From contig NZ_JAEIOI010000006.1 of NCBI RefSeq assembly GCF_021375795.1, positions 1 through 64,000 on the forward strand: a DNA stretch of 64,000 bases. Reading direction: 5' to 3'. Below are positions 1 to 10,260 of the stretch, one piece after another. Source of the stretch: Pseudomonas anguilliseptica (GTDB lineage: Bacteria > Pseudomonadota > Gammaproteobacteria > Pseudomonadales > Pseudomonadaceae). The notes beneath the pieces were generated by a model. The model was not told where the DNA came from. It saw nothing but the letters and a program-made list of their open reading frames with translations, and did no database searches. Made by a program: the position numbers and the translations under genes. Numbering within the stretch: the stretch's first letter is position 1; each line of letters opens with the position of its first letter.

Positions 1-3000
1 GCCTGGTCACCGTGCCAGCAGGCGTCACCGGTTTCAGCGTGAGCGTGCCGACCCTCACCGACACCGTCACCGGTGAACCGGTGGAAACCGTCACCCTGAC
101 CATCGGCGGTCAAACCGGCACCGGTGGCATTTTGGACGTCAACACTGCACCTGTTGCATCCACTTCCATTGCAGCAGGTACAGAAGATCAGTTGCTTACA
201 TTGACCTGGGCCAATTTTGGCGTCAACGATGCTGATTCGGGCCCTGAAAGCCTTGCAGTTGTCATTACTGAACTGCCAAGTAATGGCAATCTTGAGTATC
301 AGTTGAGTAACGGCTCATGGGCACCTGTAGCCTTGAACCAAACTATCGGCAAAGCTGATATTGATGCCGGAAAATTACGTTTTGCGCCTGGCACAAATGA
401 ATCAGGCATTGATGCATTTGGCGGAACTGGAGTCGGCAACCAACAAGCCGACTACGCCCACATCAAGTTCAAGCCGACCGATGGCGTGAATGAAGGTACG
501 GAAGCCACACTCGTAGTCGACATTGCACCAGTAGCCGATACCCCCGTACTCAACCTGAATAATCAGCTTAACCTGCCCGACGGCAGTGGCCTGTTGGTTC
601 AGACTTGGATAGGTCTGCCACTGGGGACGAACGGCAACGGCGCCAACCCAACTACTTTGCAATCCGTAATTGATCAGGCTGGCGCACCAAGCAACAGCAC
701 GACACTGAGCGATGTAAATAACAACAATGTAATTGAAGGTACTGCTAGCAAAGTCTCTGGTTTGATTTACCTGGAAGCTGGCCAGACATATACCTTCAGC
801 GGCGTTGGTGACGACAGTATCCGCGTCGTGGTCGGTGGCAACAATGTGGCTCAGGCTACGTGGAGCCCTGGCAGCGGTCAGTTCAATGGCAGCTTTACAC
901 CGGCTAGCAGCGGCTACTACACCCTGGCGATTTATCACCACAACCAGAGTGGCCCCGGTGACTATGATGTGAACGTATCGGTTAATGGTGGACCGTCACA
1001 GGATCTCAACAGCACAAACTTTGACTTGTTCCCTAATAGCAACGCGATTACAGATCAAGGCGTCCGCCTGAGCGATCTACAAACCGACGCAAGCGGCACT
1101 TTCTATCGCCCATTCGACATCAACGAAGGCAATGAGGACAGTTCGATTCCGCTGTCCAAAATCACTGCTGGCCTAGTGGATACTGATGGTTCCGAAACAC
1201 TGGTAATTAACATCTCAGGATTGCCAGAAGGCGCAACACTTAGCGATGGCATCCATACCTTTACCGCATCGGCAGGTAATACCGTTGCCCCCGTCAGCGG
1301 CTGGACGCTCAACAATCTGTCGCTCACTCCGCCACAAAATTTCAATGGCACAATTAACCTCAGCGTGACAGCCACTGCCACTGAGCAGGCCAATGGCAAC
1401 CAAGCCAGCACCACGCAGAATCTGGTGGTAACGGTACATCCGGTTAATGATGCGCCAGTGGGAAATAGTGACAGCTACTCCACAGTCGAAGGCGCCACAG
1501 TGATTCACGGCACTGTTCTGGCCAACGACACGGATGTAGATGCAGCCCACTCGGCACTGCGTGTGGCGCAGTTCGCAACCAACAACAGCAGTAGTGCTAC
1601 CGCGGCGAACGGCAGTAATTCGATCACCACAGCACTTGGCGGCACAGTGGTGATGAACGCCGACGGGACTTTCACTTACACCGCCCCTGTGCGTAACCAC
1701 GGCGATGCAGTAGCAGATGTCGACAGCTTCGTTTATCGGGTTTCTGACGGCAGCCTGAGTTCCGCATGGACGACGGTAACCATCGACATTACCGATACCG
1801 CCCCAATCGCCAATCCAGACACGGACAACGTTGGCGTGGGAGTACGCAGCCATAACGCCAATAATTACGCGACCATCACCGGCAATGTCGTGACCGGTGA
1901 AGGCAATGTTGGCGGGCAAGACACTCTGGGAGCCGATGCAAGTCGGGTTTCCAGCATCGAGTTCAATGGCACGAGCTACAACCTTGGTGCCGGAAACACC
2001 ACCATCACGACCACTCACGGCACTCTGGTAATCAACCAAACTGGCAGTTATAGCTACACCTCGACCTATCAGAACAAGGTGGTTCCGGCATCCACAGGGA
2101 CAGGGAGTGGTGCATCTACGACTGCCACCATTATTTCGGGCTGGAATACCGCTGGCATCAGCCTGTTTGGTTTTGATGGCTCATCGCCATTGAATGCCAA
2201 CAACACACTCAACTTGGCCTCTCTAACAAACAGCGCATCAAATATCGTTCGTTACCGCAACAATAGCGGTAGTAACAATGATGGTCTGGGGGTGGAAACA
2301 ACCCTAACAGGTAATGACACAAACCAAAGCAACACTTCACGTATCGAGAACAACGAACACCTCGTACTCAACCTGAATATGGCGAGCCGCAGCACAAGTG
2401 TGACCCTGACCGATCTTAGTGCTGCTGAGAGTGCGCAATGGCGGGCTTACGATGCAGGCGGCAACCTTGTTGCCTCGGGAACTATTACCGGAGCATCGAG
2501 CAATGTCGTAACCAGTGAGATCACCAGCCCACAAGCATTCCAGTACCTTGTGTTCACCACTGGAACCGCTAGCTCCAACTACCGAATCAACGGGCTGACA
2601 GCTACACCGGATCTGAGCAGTATCACGCCGGATCAATTCACCTACACCCTGACCGATGCCGACGGTGATAGCTCAAGCACAACCCTGACCATCAGTACCA
2701 GTGGCAGCCCAAGCGCCATGGCCGATGTCGCTACGGTGTATGAGGCCGGTCTGGCTAATGGCACCCAGGCAGGGGTGGCGACAACAACAGTGACGGGCAA
2801 CCTGCTGCTCAACGATGCCGGCATCAGCGCTAACACCAGCATCACCAGCATCAACGGTGTTCAGCCTTCCGGCGGCACTATTACCATTAGTAATACCATT
2901 GGCACTCTGGTCGTGAATGCCAATACGGGCGCTTATACCTATACGCTGAATAGTGCTACGACCGAAGGTGTTAACGACAAACCAACGTTCAGCTACACGC

Positions 3001-5345
3001 TCACTGACAGCGACACCGGCAAGAACAGCAGTAGCACGCTGACCATCAACGTAATCGATGACGCACCAAGCGGTGGTGACATCACCCAAACCTTGCAAGC
3101 GGCCGATGCGGCGGCTACCTACAACTTGGTCATCGTACTTGATCGTTCGGGCAGTATGGCATGGGATTCTGCGGGCCGGGCTTCCAACCAAGCGGGCTTC
3201 GATCCGGCGAGCGTACGCATGGACATTGCCAAGGATGCGTTGGAGCAACTGATCAAGAGTTACGACAGACTAGGCAAGGTCAACGTCAAAATTGTCAGCT
3301 TCGCCGACGACGTCACGACCTCCAACTGGTATGTCGACAATACGACTGGCGCAATCAAATTCGTAGACCAGACGCAAGCCAATGGCGGCACTCAATACAG
3401 CACAGCTTTGAACTCGGTGATAAGCAACTGGGGCACTCCGCCCGCAGCCGACAAAACCCTGTTCTACTTCGTTACCGACGGTGAACCCACCAGCGGATAT
3501 GCGGTTGGCGGGTCAAACACAACTAACTGGCAGGACTTCGTCCAAGACAATGGTGACATTGCCTTTGCCATCGGTATCGGCAGCAGTGTCTCCATGAGCA
3601 ATATCACTCCTATCGCCTACCCAAACACGGCCGATGGAGCCAACGAGCCTTATGCCATCACGCTTACCAATCCAGCTGATCTGACCAACACCCTGCTGCA
3701 AACAGTGGATGGCGGTGTGGTGCTGGGCAATGTCTCCGTGCTTTCCAACAACGGCACCAGCGGCATGCTATTGGGTGCAGATGGAGGCACGCTGACCAGC
3801 GTGGTGGTGGACGGCACGACCTATACCAAGGCTGCCGGCAACGAGCAAACCATCTACACCATCAAGGGCGGTGAGTTGACAGTGAACTTCACTACCGGTG
3901 CCTATACCTACCGCCTGGAAGTGAACCAAAGTATCCACAATGAAACCGAGGTATTCCGCATCACCGCCACCGACAATGATGGCGATACCAAGAGTATCAA
4001 TCTGAATATCGTGCTGGATTATGAGGCCAACCTGGATGCAAATCGCGACACCATCCTGACCAATATCCAGGGCGGCGCACCGATCACGATTTCGAGTCAA
4101 TCCCTGTTACACAACGACAGCAGCGGTGGCGATGCCAGCATCAGCAGCGTCGGAGGTGCGGTCAATGTAACGGTAAGCGGTACAGACACCATTACCTTTA
4201 CGCCAGGAATAGGTGGTGCTATCGGGGTGTCGACCGAGGCGAGTGGTGATAGTGCAAGCAACAATCAGAACAACACCCTGCAAACCGCAATCGACTTAAC
4301 CGATCGTAGCCAATTCGGCAACCTTGGCACCTCAGGCACCGGCTGGGCGGTTGACTCGAGCATCGTAGGATATACCCGAGTATTGAGAGGGCTTCTGGAC
4401 AATACCAGCTCCAACTCCAGCGGCCGCGATCTGGATGCAGTCAAAGTTCATCTGATTGCAGGCGAACGTATCTATATAGACGTGGACGGCATCACCGGAA
4501 CCAACAGCAGTCCGGACCGAACAGTGCTGCGGACTATTTATGACGCCAATGGCAATTCGCTGCAGTCCTATACATCCGATAGCTGGTTCACTGCGACCAC
4601 TACAGGTGATTTCTATATCAGCCTGCAAACCAACTCCAACACCAGCAGCGATACCCCGTATAACCTTGTGCTGACCATTGATACACCCTCACCCAGCTTC
4701 AGCTACACCCTCAGCGAAAACGGTGCGAGCACTAGCACTGCGGTCGATATCCAGCATGTCACCGGCAATATCATCAATGGTACCGATGCCGACGAGATAC
4801 TGATCGGCGGCAGCACCAACGACACCCTTAATGGTGGCGCGGGCAACGATGTACTGATCGGTGGCGCAGGCAATGACATTCTCAATGGTGGTACGGGGCG
4901 CGACCGGCTGGAGGGCGGCGCGGGCAACGACACCCTCAATGGTGGAGCAGGCAACGACATCCTGATCGGCGGAGAGGGTGATGACATTCTCTCTGGTGGT
5001 ACTGGCGCTGATACCTTTGCCTGGAAAGCAGGTGATCTGAACAGTGCCAATGGCAAAGACGTGATCATGGACTTCAATGTCGCCCAAGGCGACCGTATCG
5101 ACCTGAGCGATCTGTTGCAGGGTGAATCTGCGGAAAACATTGAGCAGTTCCTGCAATTGGTAACCGTGAACGGCACTTCGACCTTGCTGGTCAGCTCGAC
5201 CGGGCAATTCGAGGAAGGTGACAGCAATGCGGCTATCGCCAGCAAGACGGACGTCAAAATCGAGTTGTCCGGCGTAAACCTGTCGGGCTATGACATCAGC
5301 ACGCTAATCGGGACAACTGACACCTCGACCATCAAGATCGACTAA
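1..5345 (+). CDS. lapA: LapA-like giant RTX adhesin, C-terminal part (5' end outside window)
   Basis: The reading frame is open from the window edge, so the GTG at 12 is internal and the N-terminus, including any LapG cleavage site, is missing. The visible ~1,780 residues carry, in order: adhesin/cadherin-like repeats; a PA14-like segment at about residues 190-335; VCBS-type repeats; a von Willebrand A domain from about residue 1,040 with a DRSGS metal-binding motif; and a PPC-like beta domain near 1,440-1,550. Eight calcium-binding nonapeptides of the GGAGNDVL type follow at 4.79-5.02 kb, then a type I secretion C-terminus. This is the architecture of surface-retained biofilm adhesins exported by a LapBCE-type system. 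The convergent lapD supports the assignment. The symbol is by architecture and context only; other large RTX adhesins share these domains. Confidence 0.85.
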   Translation, partial: LVTVPAGVTGFSVSVPTLTDTVTGEPVETVTLTIGGQTGTGGILDVNTAPVASTSIAAGTEDQLLTLTWANFGVNDADSGPESLAVVITELPSNGNLEYQLSNGSWAPVALNQTIGKADIDAGKLRFAPGTNESGIDAFGGTGVGNQQADYAHIKFKPTDGVNEGTEATLVVDIAPVADTPVLNLNNQLNLPDGSGLLVQTWIGLPLGTNGNGANPTTLQSVIDQAGAPSNSTTLSDVNNNNVIEGTASKVSGLIYLEAGQTYTFSGVGDDSIRVVVGGNNVAQATWSPGSGQFNGSFTPASSGYYTLAIYHHNQSGPGDYDVNVSVNGGPSQDLNSTNFDLFPNSNAITDQGVRLSDLQTDASGTFYRPFDINEGNEDSSIPLSKITAGLVDTDGSETLVINISGLPEGATLSDGIHTFTASAGNTVAPVSGWTLNNLSLTPPQNFNGTINLSVTATATEQANGNQASTTQNLVVTVHPVNDAPVGNSDSYSTVEGATVIHGTVLANDTDVDAAHSALRVAQFATNNSSSATAANGSNSITTALGGTVVMNADGTFTYTAPVRNHGDAVADVDSFVYRVSDGSLSSAWTTVTIDITDTAPIANPDTDNVGVGVRSHNANNYATITGNVVTGEGNVGGQDTLGADASRVSSIEFNGTSYNLGAGNTTITTTHGTLVINQTGSYSYTSTYQNKVVPASTGTGSGASTTATIISGWNTAGISLFGFDGSSPLNANNTLNLASLTNSASNIVRYRNNSGSNNDGLGVETTLTGNDTNQSNTSRIENNEHLVLNLNMASRSTSVTLTDLSAAESAQWRAYDAGGNLVASGTITGASSNVVTSEITSPQAFQYLVFTTGTASSNYRINGLTATPDLSSITPDQFTYTLTDADGDSSSTTLTISTSGSPSAMADVATVYEAGLANGTQAGVATTTVTGNLLLNDAGISANTSITSINGVQPSGGTITISNTIGTLVVNANTGAYTYTLNSATTEGVNDKPTFSYTLTDSDTGKNSSSTLTINVIDDAPSGGDITQTLQAADAAATYNLVIVLDRSGSMAWDSAGRASNQAGFDPASVRMDIAKDALEQLIKSYDRLGKVNVKIVSFADDVTTSNWYVDNTTGAIKFVDQTQANGGTQYSTALNSVISNWGTPPAADKTLFYFVTDGEPTSGYAVGGSNTTNWQDFVQDNGDIAFAIGIGSSVSMSNITPIAYPNTADGANEPYAITLTNPADLTNTLLQTVDGGVVLGNVSVLSNNGTSGMLLGADGGTLTSVVVDGTTYTKAAGNEQTIYTIKGGELTVNFTTGAYTYRLEVNQSIHNETEVFRITATDNDGDTKSINLNIVLDYEANLDANRDTILTNIQGGAPITISSQSLLHNDSSGGDASISSVGGAVNVTVSGTDTITFTPGIGGAIGVSTEASGDSASNNQNNTLQTAIDLTDRSQFGNLGTSGTGWAVDSSIVGYTRVLRGLLDNTSSNSSGRDLDAVKVHLIAGERIYIDVDGITGTNSSPDRTVLRTIYDANGNSLQSYTSDSWFTATTTGDFYISLQTNSNTSSDTPYNLVLTIDTPSPSFSYTLSENGASTSTAVDIQHVTGNIINGTDADEILIGGSTNDTLNGGAGNDVLIGGAGNDILNGGTGRDRLEGGAGNDTLNGGAGNDILIGGEGDDILSGGTGADTFAWKAGDLNSANGKDVIMDFNVAQGDRIDLSDLLQGESAENIEQFLQLVTVNGTSTLLVSSTGQFEEGDSNAAIASKTDVKIELSGVNLSGYDISTLIGTTDTSTIKID

Positions 5346-5356
5346 ACCGATAACCA

Positions 5357-5390
5357 CAACCCCGCTACCATAAGGCGGCGGGGTTGTTCA
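5357..5390 (+). terminator. Rho-independent terminator of the adhesin gene
   Basis: A perfect 9-bp stem (CAACCCCGC with GCGGGGTTG) starts 12 bases after the adhesin stop codon. The T-tract is weak. Confidence 0.7.
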
Positions 5391-5422
5391 GTCAGGGTGG
5401 CCACAGAGGCAAGGAGCGGTCG

Positions 5423-5761
5423 ATGTTGTATGTAAAGCGGGACGCCTGGGGCAATCTGCAACAGGTGGAAGCGGCGCCCTTCGAGGGCATGGATGGCGAG
5501 TTGCTGGCCGATAGCCAGGAAGCTCAGGCCTGGTATGCCAACCAGACGGTCGAAAGCAGCCTGCTGCAGCTCAAGCAGAGCGACCTGGACATGATCCGGG
5601 TACTGGAAGACTTGATTACCGTACTGATCCGTAAAGGTGTGGTACGCATCACCGATCTGCCAGAGGCCGCGCAAAGCAAGCTGGTCGGCCGTAGCAAGGC
5701 GCGGGATGCCTTGGGCGGGCTGCATCGGTTGATCAATGATGATGAATCAAAGCTGATCTGA
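5423..5761 (+). CDS. Small conserved pseudomonad protein of unknown function
   Basis: The product is 112 residues, with no signal peptide or membrane segment. The start is the ATG at 5423, which has AAGGAGCGG nine bases upstream; the longer open frame from 5384 runs back into the adhesin terminator. The C-terminal half (LKQSDLDMIRVLEDLI and following) looks like a compact helical domain. Small proteins of this kind in Pseudomonas are sometimes labelled tryptophan synthase beta subunit; nothing in the sequence supports that activity. It lies between the adhesin and lapD, but whether it belongs to that pathway is unknown. Confidence 0.75.
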   Translation: MLYVKRDAWGNLQQVEAAPFEGMDGELLADSQEAQAWYANQTVESSLLQLKQSDLDMIRVLEDLITVLIRKGVVRITDLPEAAQSKLVGRSKARDALGGLHRLINDDESKLI

Positions 5762-5828
5762 TCCAAGCGCATTGATACGTCAGGCTAACAAGGGTTCGCG
5801 GGCATAGCCCGCGCCTCCAGAACCTGCT

Positions 5829-7763
5829 TCAGCGCCAAGGCCCGGGCTCACCGAACAGACGACCCTGTACGCCGCTAATGCCCATGGCGCGTAGCACCTG
5901 CCACTCCCCTTCTGTTTCCACGCGCTCAGCAATCAACGGCAGATCGATGCTGTTAGCCGCGCGCTGCATGGCCTCGATAAACAGGCGCTTGTCGTTTTCC
6001 TGATCGATGTCGCGGATATAGCTGCCATCCACCTTGAGGTAGCCCAGGCCCAGCTTCGCCAGGTTGCCGATCATGCTGAAGCGCCCGCCGAAGTGCTGCA
6101 GGCCAAGACCAAAACCCAGGCTGCGCAAGCGCTGGGTCAGGCTTTCCAATGCGGCCTGGTCGGGGAGCTGGTCTTCATCCAATTCCAGGGTCAGACGCGA
6201 CCCCAGTTGGCGGTTCTGCTGCAATACGGCATACAGTGCCGCCAGCGCTTGCGGATCACGAATACTGCTGCCAGACAGGCTCAGCGCCACAGCGGCCTGA
6301 TGCCCTTGCAGCTGTTTGAGCACCAGGCCCAGCATGACCTGATCCAGCCGCGCAGCCCAACCGAAACGCTCAACCCAGGGCAGGAAGCGCCCGGCGGGAA
6401 TCACTGCGCCCTGTTCATCCAGTACCCGCGCCAGCACCTTGTGGTGCAGCACGCGTGCAGAGTCACCGGCAGCCACCACCGGCTGGAAGAACAATTGGAT
6501 ACGCCCCTGCGTCAGAGCCTGATCCAGCAGGCGGTACCAGCTTTGCCCTTCATCCACCGCCAGCGACTGTTCAAGCAGCTCATTAAATGTCCAGCTCGGT
6601 TGCGCCTGGCTGGCGGCTTGCGCCAAGGCGCTGTCCAGCGCGCGGAACAGGTCGTTTTCTGCAGCACCTGGGGCGAAACTGGTCAGGCCCATATGCGCGA
6701 CCGGCAGGCAGTCGCTGGCTCCAGTTTGCTGCAGGCTGTTTAGCTTCTGCTCCAGCTGCTCAGCCAGCTGTTGCGCCTCATGCCGTTCATACCCCGGCGC
6801 GAGCAAGGCGAACTCGCCCCCGCGGTTACGCGCCAGAACAAAGCGTCCCTGGCTGAGCTGTTGCAGCTGCTCGGCAATGCTGACCAGCAACTGGTCGGTG
6901 CGCTGACCGCCCAGGCGCTGGTTGAGGCCGCTCAGGTCATTGACCCGCAGCAATAGCAAATAACCACTGCAGGCCTGCTCGTCGACATTCAATCGGGCAT
7001 GCAGCTGCAGATCGAAATAGCGCCGGTTGGCCAGCCCGGTCAAGCTGTCCTGATAGGCTTCAGCCCGCAACGCTTCACTGCGCGCGGCCTCCTCGGCAAA
7101 CAGTGCCTTGAGTTTGCCGACCATCTGGTTCATGGCATTGACCACCCGGCGAAACTCGGGGGTTTTCGGCAGTTCCGGCAAGCTGAGGAATTCGCGGCGG
7201 GCGATGGCATTGGACTGCTCGACCATATAATCCAGCGGCCGCAGCTGACGCTTGAGCAGCAGCACACCCAGGGCAATGCACAGCACACCGCTCAGGGTCA
7301 GCCATAACAGGTTGCCAAGGGTGCTCTGCCAGAGTTTGCCGACAGCAAATAACGGGTGACTGATCACCTGCACCTGCGCGGCCTGACGCCAGCCATCACT
7401 GACAATCGCATCGCCCTGGGCCGGCTCCAGGTCGACCAGGCGGGCAAACCACTGGGGCGCCTCGCCGCTGACCGGCACACCGCTGCGTTCAACCAACAGC
7501 TTGCCGGTTGCCGGGTCGGTAACGCGAATGCTCTCGAAATAACCACTGTCGAAGATCGAGCTGACCATCAATTCGATCATCGCGGTGTCGTTGACATGCG
7601 GGCTGAGCGAGAGACCCAGCGCCGTGGCGGCATCCTGGGCATGGGCGCGCAGCTGGTTGACCTGCTGCTCACGCGAGCTTTCCACACTGACCAGAAAACT
7701 GCCGACGAAATTCACCAGCATCAACATGCAGATGGCGATAAACAGCTGCTTGAACAACGACAT
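5829..7763 (-). CDS. lapD: LapD, inside-out c-di-GMP receptor controlling adhesin retention
   Basis: The product is 644 residues, close to the ~648 of characterised LapD. The chosen ATG (MSLFKQLF) has AGGAGTGG just upstream, so the longer frame to 7922 is not used. It has an N-terminal membrane helix (about 5-25), a periplasmic LapD/MoxY-type domain, a second helix (about 147-170), a HAMP linker, a GGDEF-like domain and an EAL-like domain. Both enzymatic signatures are degenerate (RGGEF near residue 315; KVLAR instead of EALxR near 440), as expected for a receptor rather than an enzyme. In the known system c-di-GMP-bound LapD sequesters the periplasmic protease LapG so that LapA stays on the surface. 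It converges on the adhesin gene. The usual upstream partner lapG is not adjacent. Confidence 0.93.
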   Translation of the reverse strand: MSLFKQLFIAICMLMLVNFVGSFLVSVESSREQQVNQLRAHAQDAATALGLSLSPHVNDTAMIELMVSSIFDSGYFESIRVTDPATGKLLVERSGVPVSGEAPQWFARLVDLEPAQGDAIVSDGWRQAAQVQVISHPLFAVGKLWQSTLGNLLWLTLSGVLCIALGVLLLKRQLRPLDYMVEQSNAIARREFLSLPELPKTPEFRRVVNAMNQMVGKLKALFAEEAARSEALRAEAYQDSLTGLANRRYFDLQLHARLNVDEQACSGYLLLLRVNDLSGLNQRLGGQRTDQLLVSIAEQLQQLSQGRFVLARNRGGEFALLAPGYERHEAQQLAEQLEQKLNSLQQTGASDCLPVAHMGLTSFAPGAAENDLFRALDSALAQAASQAQPSWTFNELLEQSLAVDEGQSWYRLLDQALTQGRIQLFFQPVVAAGDSARVLHHKVLARVLDEQGAVIPAGRFLPWVERFGWAARLDQVMLGLVLKQLQGHQAAVALSLSGSSIRDPQALAALYAVLQQNRQLGSRLTLELDEDQLPDQAALESLTQRLRSLGFGLGLQHFGGRFSMIGNLAKLGLGYLKVDGSYIRDIDQENDKRLFIEAMQRAANSIDLPLIAERVETEGEWQVLRAMGISGVQGRLFGEPGPWR

Positions 7764-8027
7764 CAACCACTCCTGTCGAGCCCACCGCACAGCTATCGGC
7801 CCGAATACGCGTAAACAAATCAGATCGTCGCGACCGGCGCGGTACTCAGAAAGCGCTAACGCCCGCTCGCAGCACAGCTGTGCGACGCCCGTCATGGTGC
7901 GGGGCGTAGGCGCAAAACACAATGTTCAGCGCATCTGCGAGGACAACTCAGCGGAGGGAAACGAGAGGGTTGCGATGGCGGTCGCATTGCCCGTTGCAGG
8001 CAAGCGACCGCGCAACGAAGGTGGAAC

Positions 8028-8279
8028 TCAGGCGCGGGGCAGACCACGCAGGTGGATAAAGCCGAACAGCAGCACTTGCAGACGCTGCAACCAGAGCTGC
8101 GGCTGGCCAACCAGGCGCGCGTTGAATAGCAGCATCTCGCCGAGATGCGCCAGCAGCATGCCACCGGCAATCAGATTGACAGCCAGGTGCCAGCCCTCAC
8201 CCATGGGGTAAAACAGGTTGAGCAGCGCCAGCAACCAGAATGCGGCCAGCGCACCCTTGGCGAATATCAGAACAGGCAT
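8028..8279 (-). CDS. DUF1145-like small membrane protein
   Basis: The product is 83 residues and starts at an ATG with AAGGAGTGC upstream. It is strongly hydrophobic, with about two membrane segments (FAKGALAAFWLLALLNLFYP and a second around HLAVNLIAGGMLLAHLGE), and ends in a short basic tail. This matches small inner-membrane proteins grouped as DUF1145; no function is established. It lies between lapD and the alkylsulfatase-type gene on the same strand, with a 264-bp gene-free gap before lapD, so an operon with lapD is uncertain. Confidence 0.75.
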   Translation of the reverse strand: MPVLIFAKGALAAFWLLALLNLFYPMGEGWHLAVNLIAGGMLLAHLGEMLLFNARLVGQPQLWLQRLQVLLFGFIHLRGLPRA

Positions 8280-8376
8280 GAAGCACTCCTTCATCAGGTG
8301 AAAAACCTGAGCAGTCTGCCCTGATAACGCCTCAAGTGAGTCCGCACTTTGGTCGGGTCGCACAGCGCAGCAACAC

Positions 8377-10164
8377 TCAACGCAGGGTCAGGGCAATCGG
8401 CGTATCGCCGAAGTCAAAGCAGCCGAGGAAAGTTTTGATATCCAGCAGATTGCCGTCGACTTTTACATCACCCAGTAGCGCCCCCTTGAGCAGGCCATTC
8501 TCGCCGCTCATCACGGTGTCCAGGTAGGTCTTGTCGAGGGTCAGCTTGAGCGTGGTGCCCTCGGGGATGCCCTGATGCAACTGCACCACGCCACGGCGAA
8601 CTTCCAGCGCCCACTGCTCGCCGATATCCGGGAAGCTGAAACCCAAGGTCAGCTGCACATCATTGGCCTTGTCCGGGTCAACACGGGCAATCCAGTTCTG
8701 CAGGAAGATCCGCGCCGGGAAGGTCTTCAGCATGTCCGCCGAGAGAAACGCGCTGCGCATGCTCACGGCCATCTGCTGGACATCCTCACCGGCCAGCTTG
8801 CCTTCCAGCTCCATAGCGCTCATCAGGTACCAGTTGCGCCAGTTGATGTTCATGCTGGCGTAACCCAGCTTACGGAAGCTGCGCGCCTTGATATCGCGGG
8901 CCAGCGTGTCCTCGTTGTCCACCTGAATGGCGTAGCTGGACAGCTCGGCAGCCCATTGGTAATCACCCTTGAGGTAAGCCTCGCCAGCGGCCAGCAGCAG
9001 TTTTTCCCGCCCGCCCATCAAGGCAATCAGACGCTCGGCTTTATCTTTTGGCGGCAGCGGATCGAGGGCCACCGGGTCACCCTGGAACCAGCCCAGGTAG
9101 CCGTTGTAGATCTGCCGCACGCTGTGTTTCACCGTGCCGTAGTACTCACGCAGGTAAGGCGTGTAGCCGGCCAGGTGCGGCGGCAGTTTGACCTTCTCGA
9201 CCAGCTCGTCCGGGGTCAGGCCCTTGTTCATCCAGCGCACGGTCTGATCATGGATATAGGCGATGCCGTCGCGAGTCATGCGCAACACTTCCTCGACCTT
9301 GTCCTGGCCACTGACCGGGCGGCCATGCAGCGGCACCATATGCTCGGCCTGATAGGCGCGCAGCTTGTCCAGGCTGTCGACCCACACCACCGGGTCGCGG
9401 AATTTGGTGCCGCGCAGGGTGTGGATATTCGGCAGAGTTGGCCCCTGCTCCACCTCGGCGCTGATCAGCACGCGGTTATCCGGCAGGTAGACGATGATCT
9501 CGTCCGGCGCTTCGCTGGGCACATGCAGAAACTGCAGATCCAGACCGGCGATGCGCGTGTCGAGCTTGTCCTTGAAGGTCAGGGTCGGCGCGATAAAGGT
9601 CGACGCCTCGGCCTTGGCCAGCGGGCCGATCCCAGCGTTCATCTGTTCATGGTCACTGGCCGGCAGCGCCGCACCGAAGCTGTAGCCGGAACGCACCGAA
9701 AGAATCGGCCCGACCAGCGCGCCCTGCGCCACCACATTGGCCAGCAGGGTGTCGTGGGCGATGATCTGCACCTCGCCACTGCGCACCTGTTCTTCGCTGA
9801 CGAAAGCCTTCACGCCATTGATGTGGTCCGGGTGGAAGTGGGTGTAGACCACCGCCTTGACCGGCTTATCGCTGATCTTGCGGAACTCGGCCATGATCTT
9901 GCGCGACTCGCTGACCGACTCGCCGGTGTCGATGATGATCAGCCCTTCCGGCGCTTCGATCATCGCCACGTTACCCAGCTGCCAGCCGACAGCGGAATAA
10001 ACGTTGCCGGCCACCTGGTAGACCTTCTGCGCGAAGTGCTTGGTGTGCTCAGCCAGCTCCGGGTTGATCGACGGACGAATCTGTTCTTCAGGCAGCGCGG
10101 CCTGAGCGGCCAGGGGTAATGCCAGGCTCAGCAGCACGGCGGCAGTTCGATTCAGTAAAAACAT
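8377..10164 (-). CDS. Secreted alkyl/aryl-sulfatase family metallo-beta-lactamase-fold hydrolase
   Basis: The product is 595 residues with a Sec-type signal peptide (cleavage near AQA-ALPEE, residue 22). The metallo-beta-lactamase fold is shown by THFHPDH at 108-114, the dinuclear zinc signature, and by the earlier IIIDTGES strand. It is followed by an alkylsulfatase dimerisation-like region (about 295-430) and an SCP2-like C-terminal domain (about 465-595). This is the domain order of SdsA1-type enzymes, which release sulfate from alkyl sulfates such as SDS. It is shorter than SdsA1 (~658 aa), so the true substrate is open. The divergent LysR gene mirrors the sdsA/sdsB arrangement. Confidence 0.85.
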   Translation of the reverse strand: MFLLNRTAAVLLSLALPLAAQAALPEEQIRPSINPELAEHTKHFAQKVYQVAGNVYSAVGWQLGNVAMIEAPEGLIIIDTGESVSESRKIMAEFRKISDKPVKAVVYTHFHPDHINGVKAFVSEEQVRSGEVQIIAHDTLLANVVAQGALVGPILSVRSGYSFGAALPASDHEQMNAGIGPLAKAEASTFIAPTLTFKDKLDTRIAGLDLQFLHVPSEAPDEIIVYLPDNRVLISAEVEQGPTLPNIHTLRGTKFRDPVVWVDSLDKLRAYQAEHMVPLHGRPVSGQDKVEEVLRMTRDGIAYIHDQTVRWMNKGLTPDELVEKVKLPPHLAGYTPYLREYYGTVKHSVRQIYNGYLGWFQGDPVALDPLPPKDKAERLIALMGGREKLLLAAGEAYLKGDYQWAAELSSYAIQVDNEDTLARDIKARSFRKLGYASMNINWRNWYLMSAMELEGKLAGEDVQQMAVSMRSAFLSADMLKTFPARIFLQNWIARVDPDKANDVQLTLGFSFPDIGEQWALEVRRGVVQLHQGIPEGTTLKLTLDKTYLDTVMSGENGLLKGALLGDVKVDGNLLDIKTFLGCFDFGDTPIALTLR

Positions 10165-10260
10165 GCGAGTCGCTCATTGTTATTGGCTGTATTGGCAGAG
10201 TGGCCAAGCGACAGCAATAATTCCAATGCATTCCAAATCAACAAATGATGCAATCTGCGC

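Noticed and set aside
12..14. GTG at position 12 as the adhesin start
   Set aside because: The frame is open to the window edge and the protein already starts in mid-repeat.
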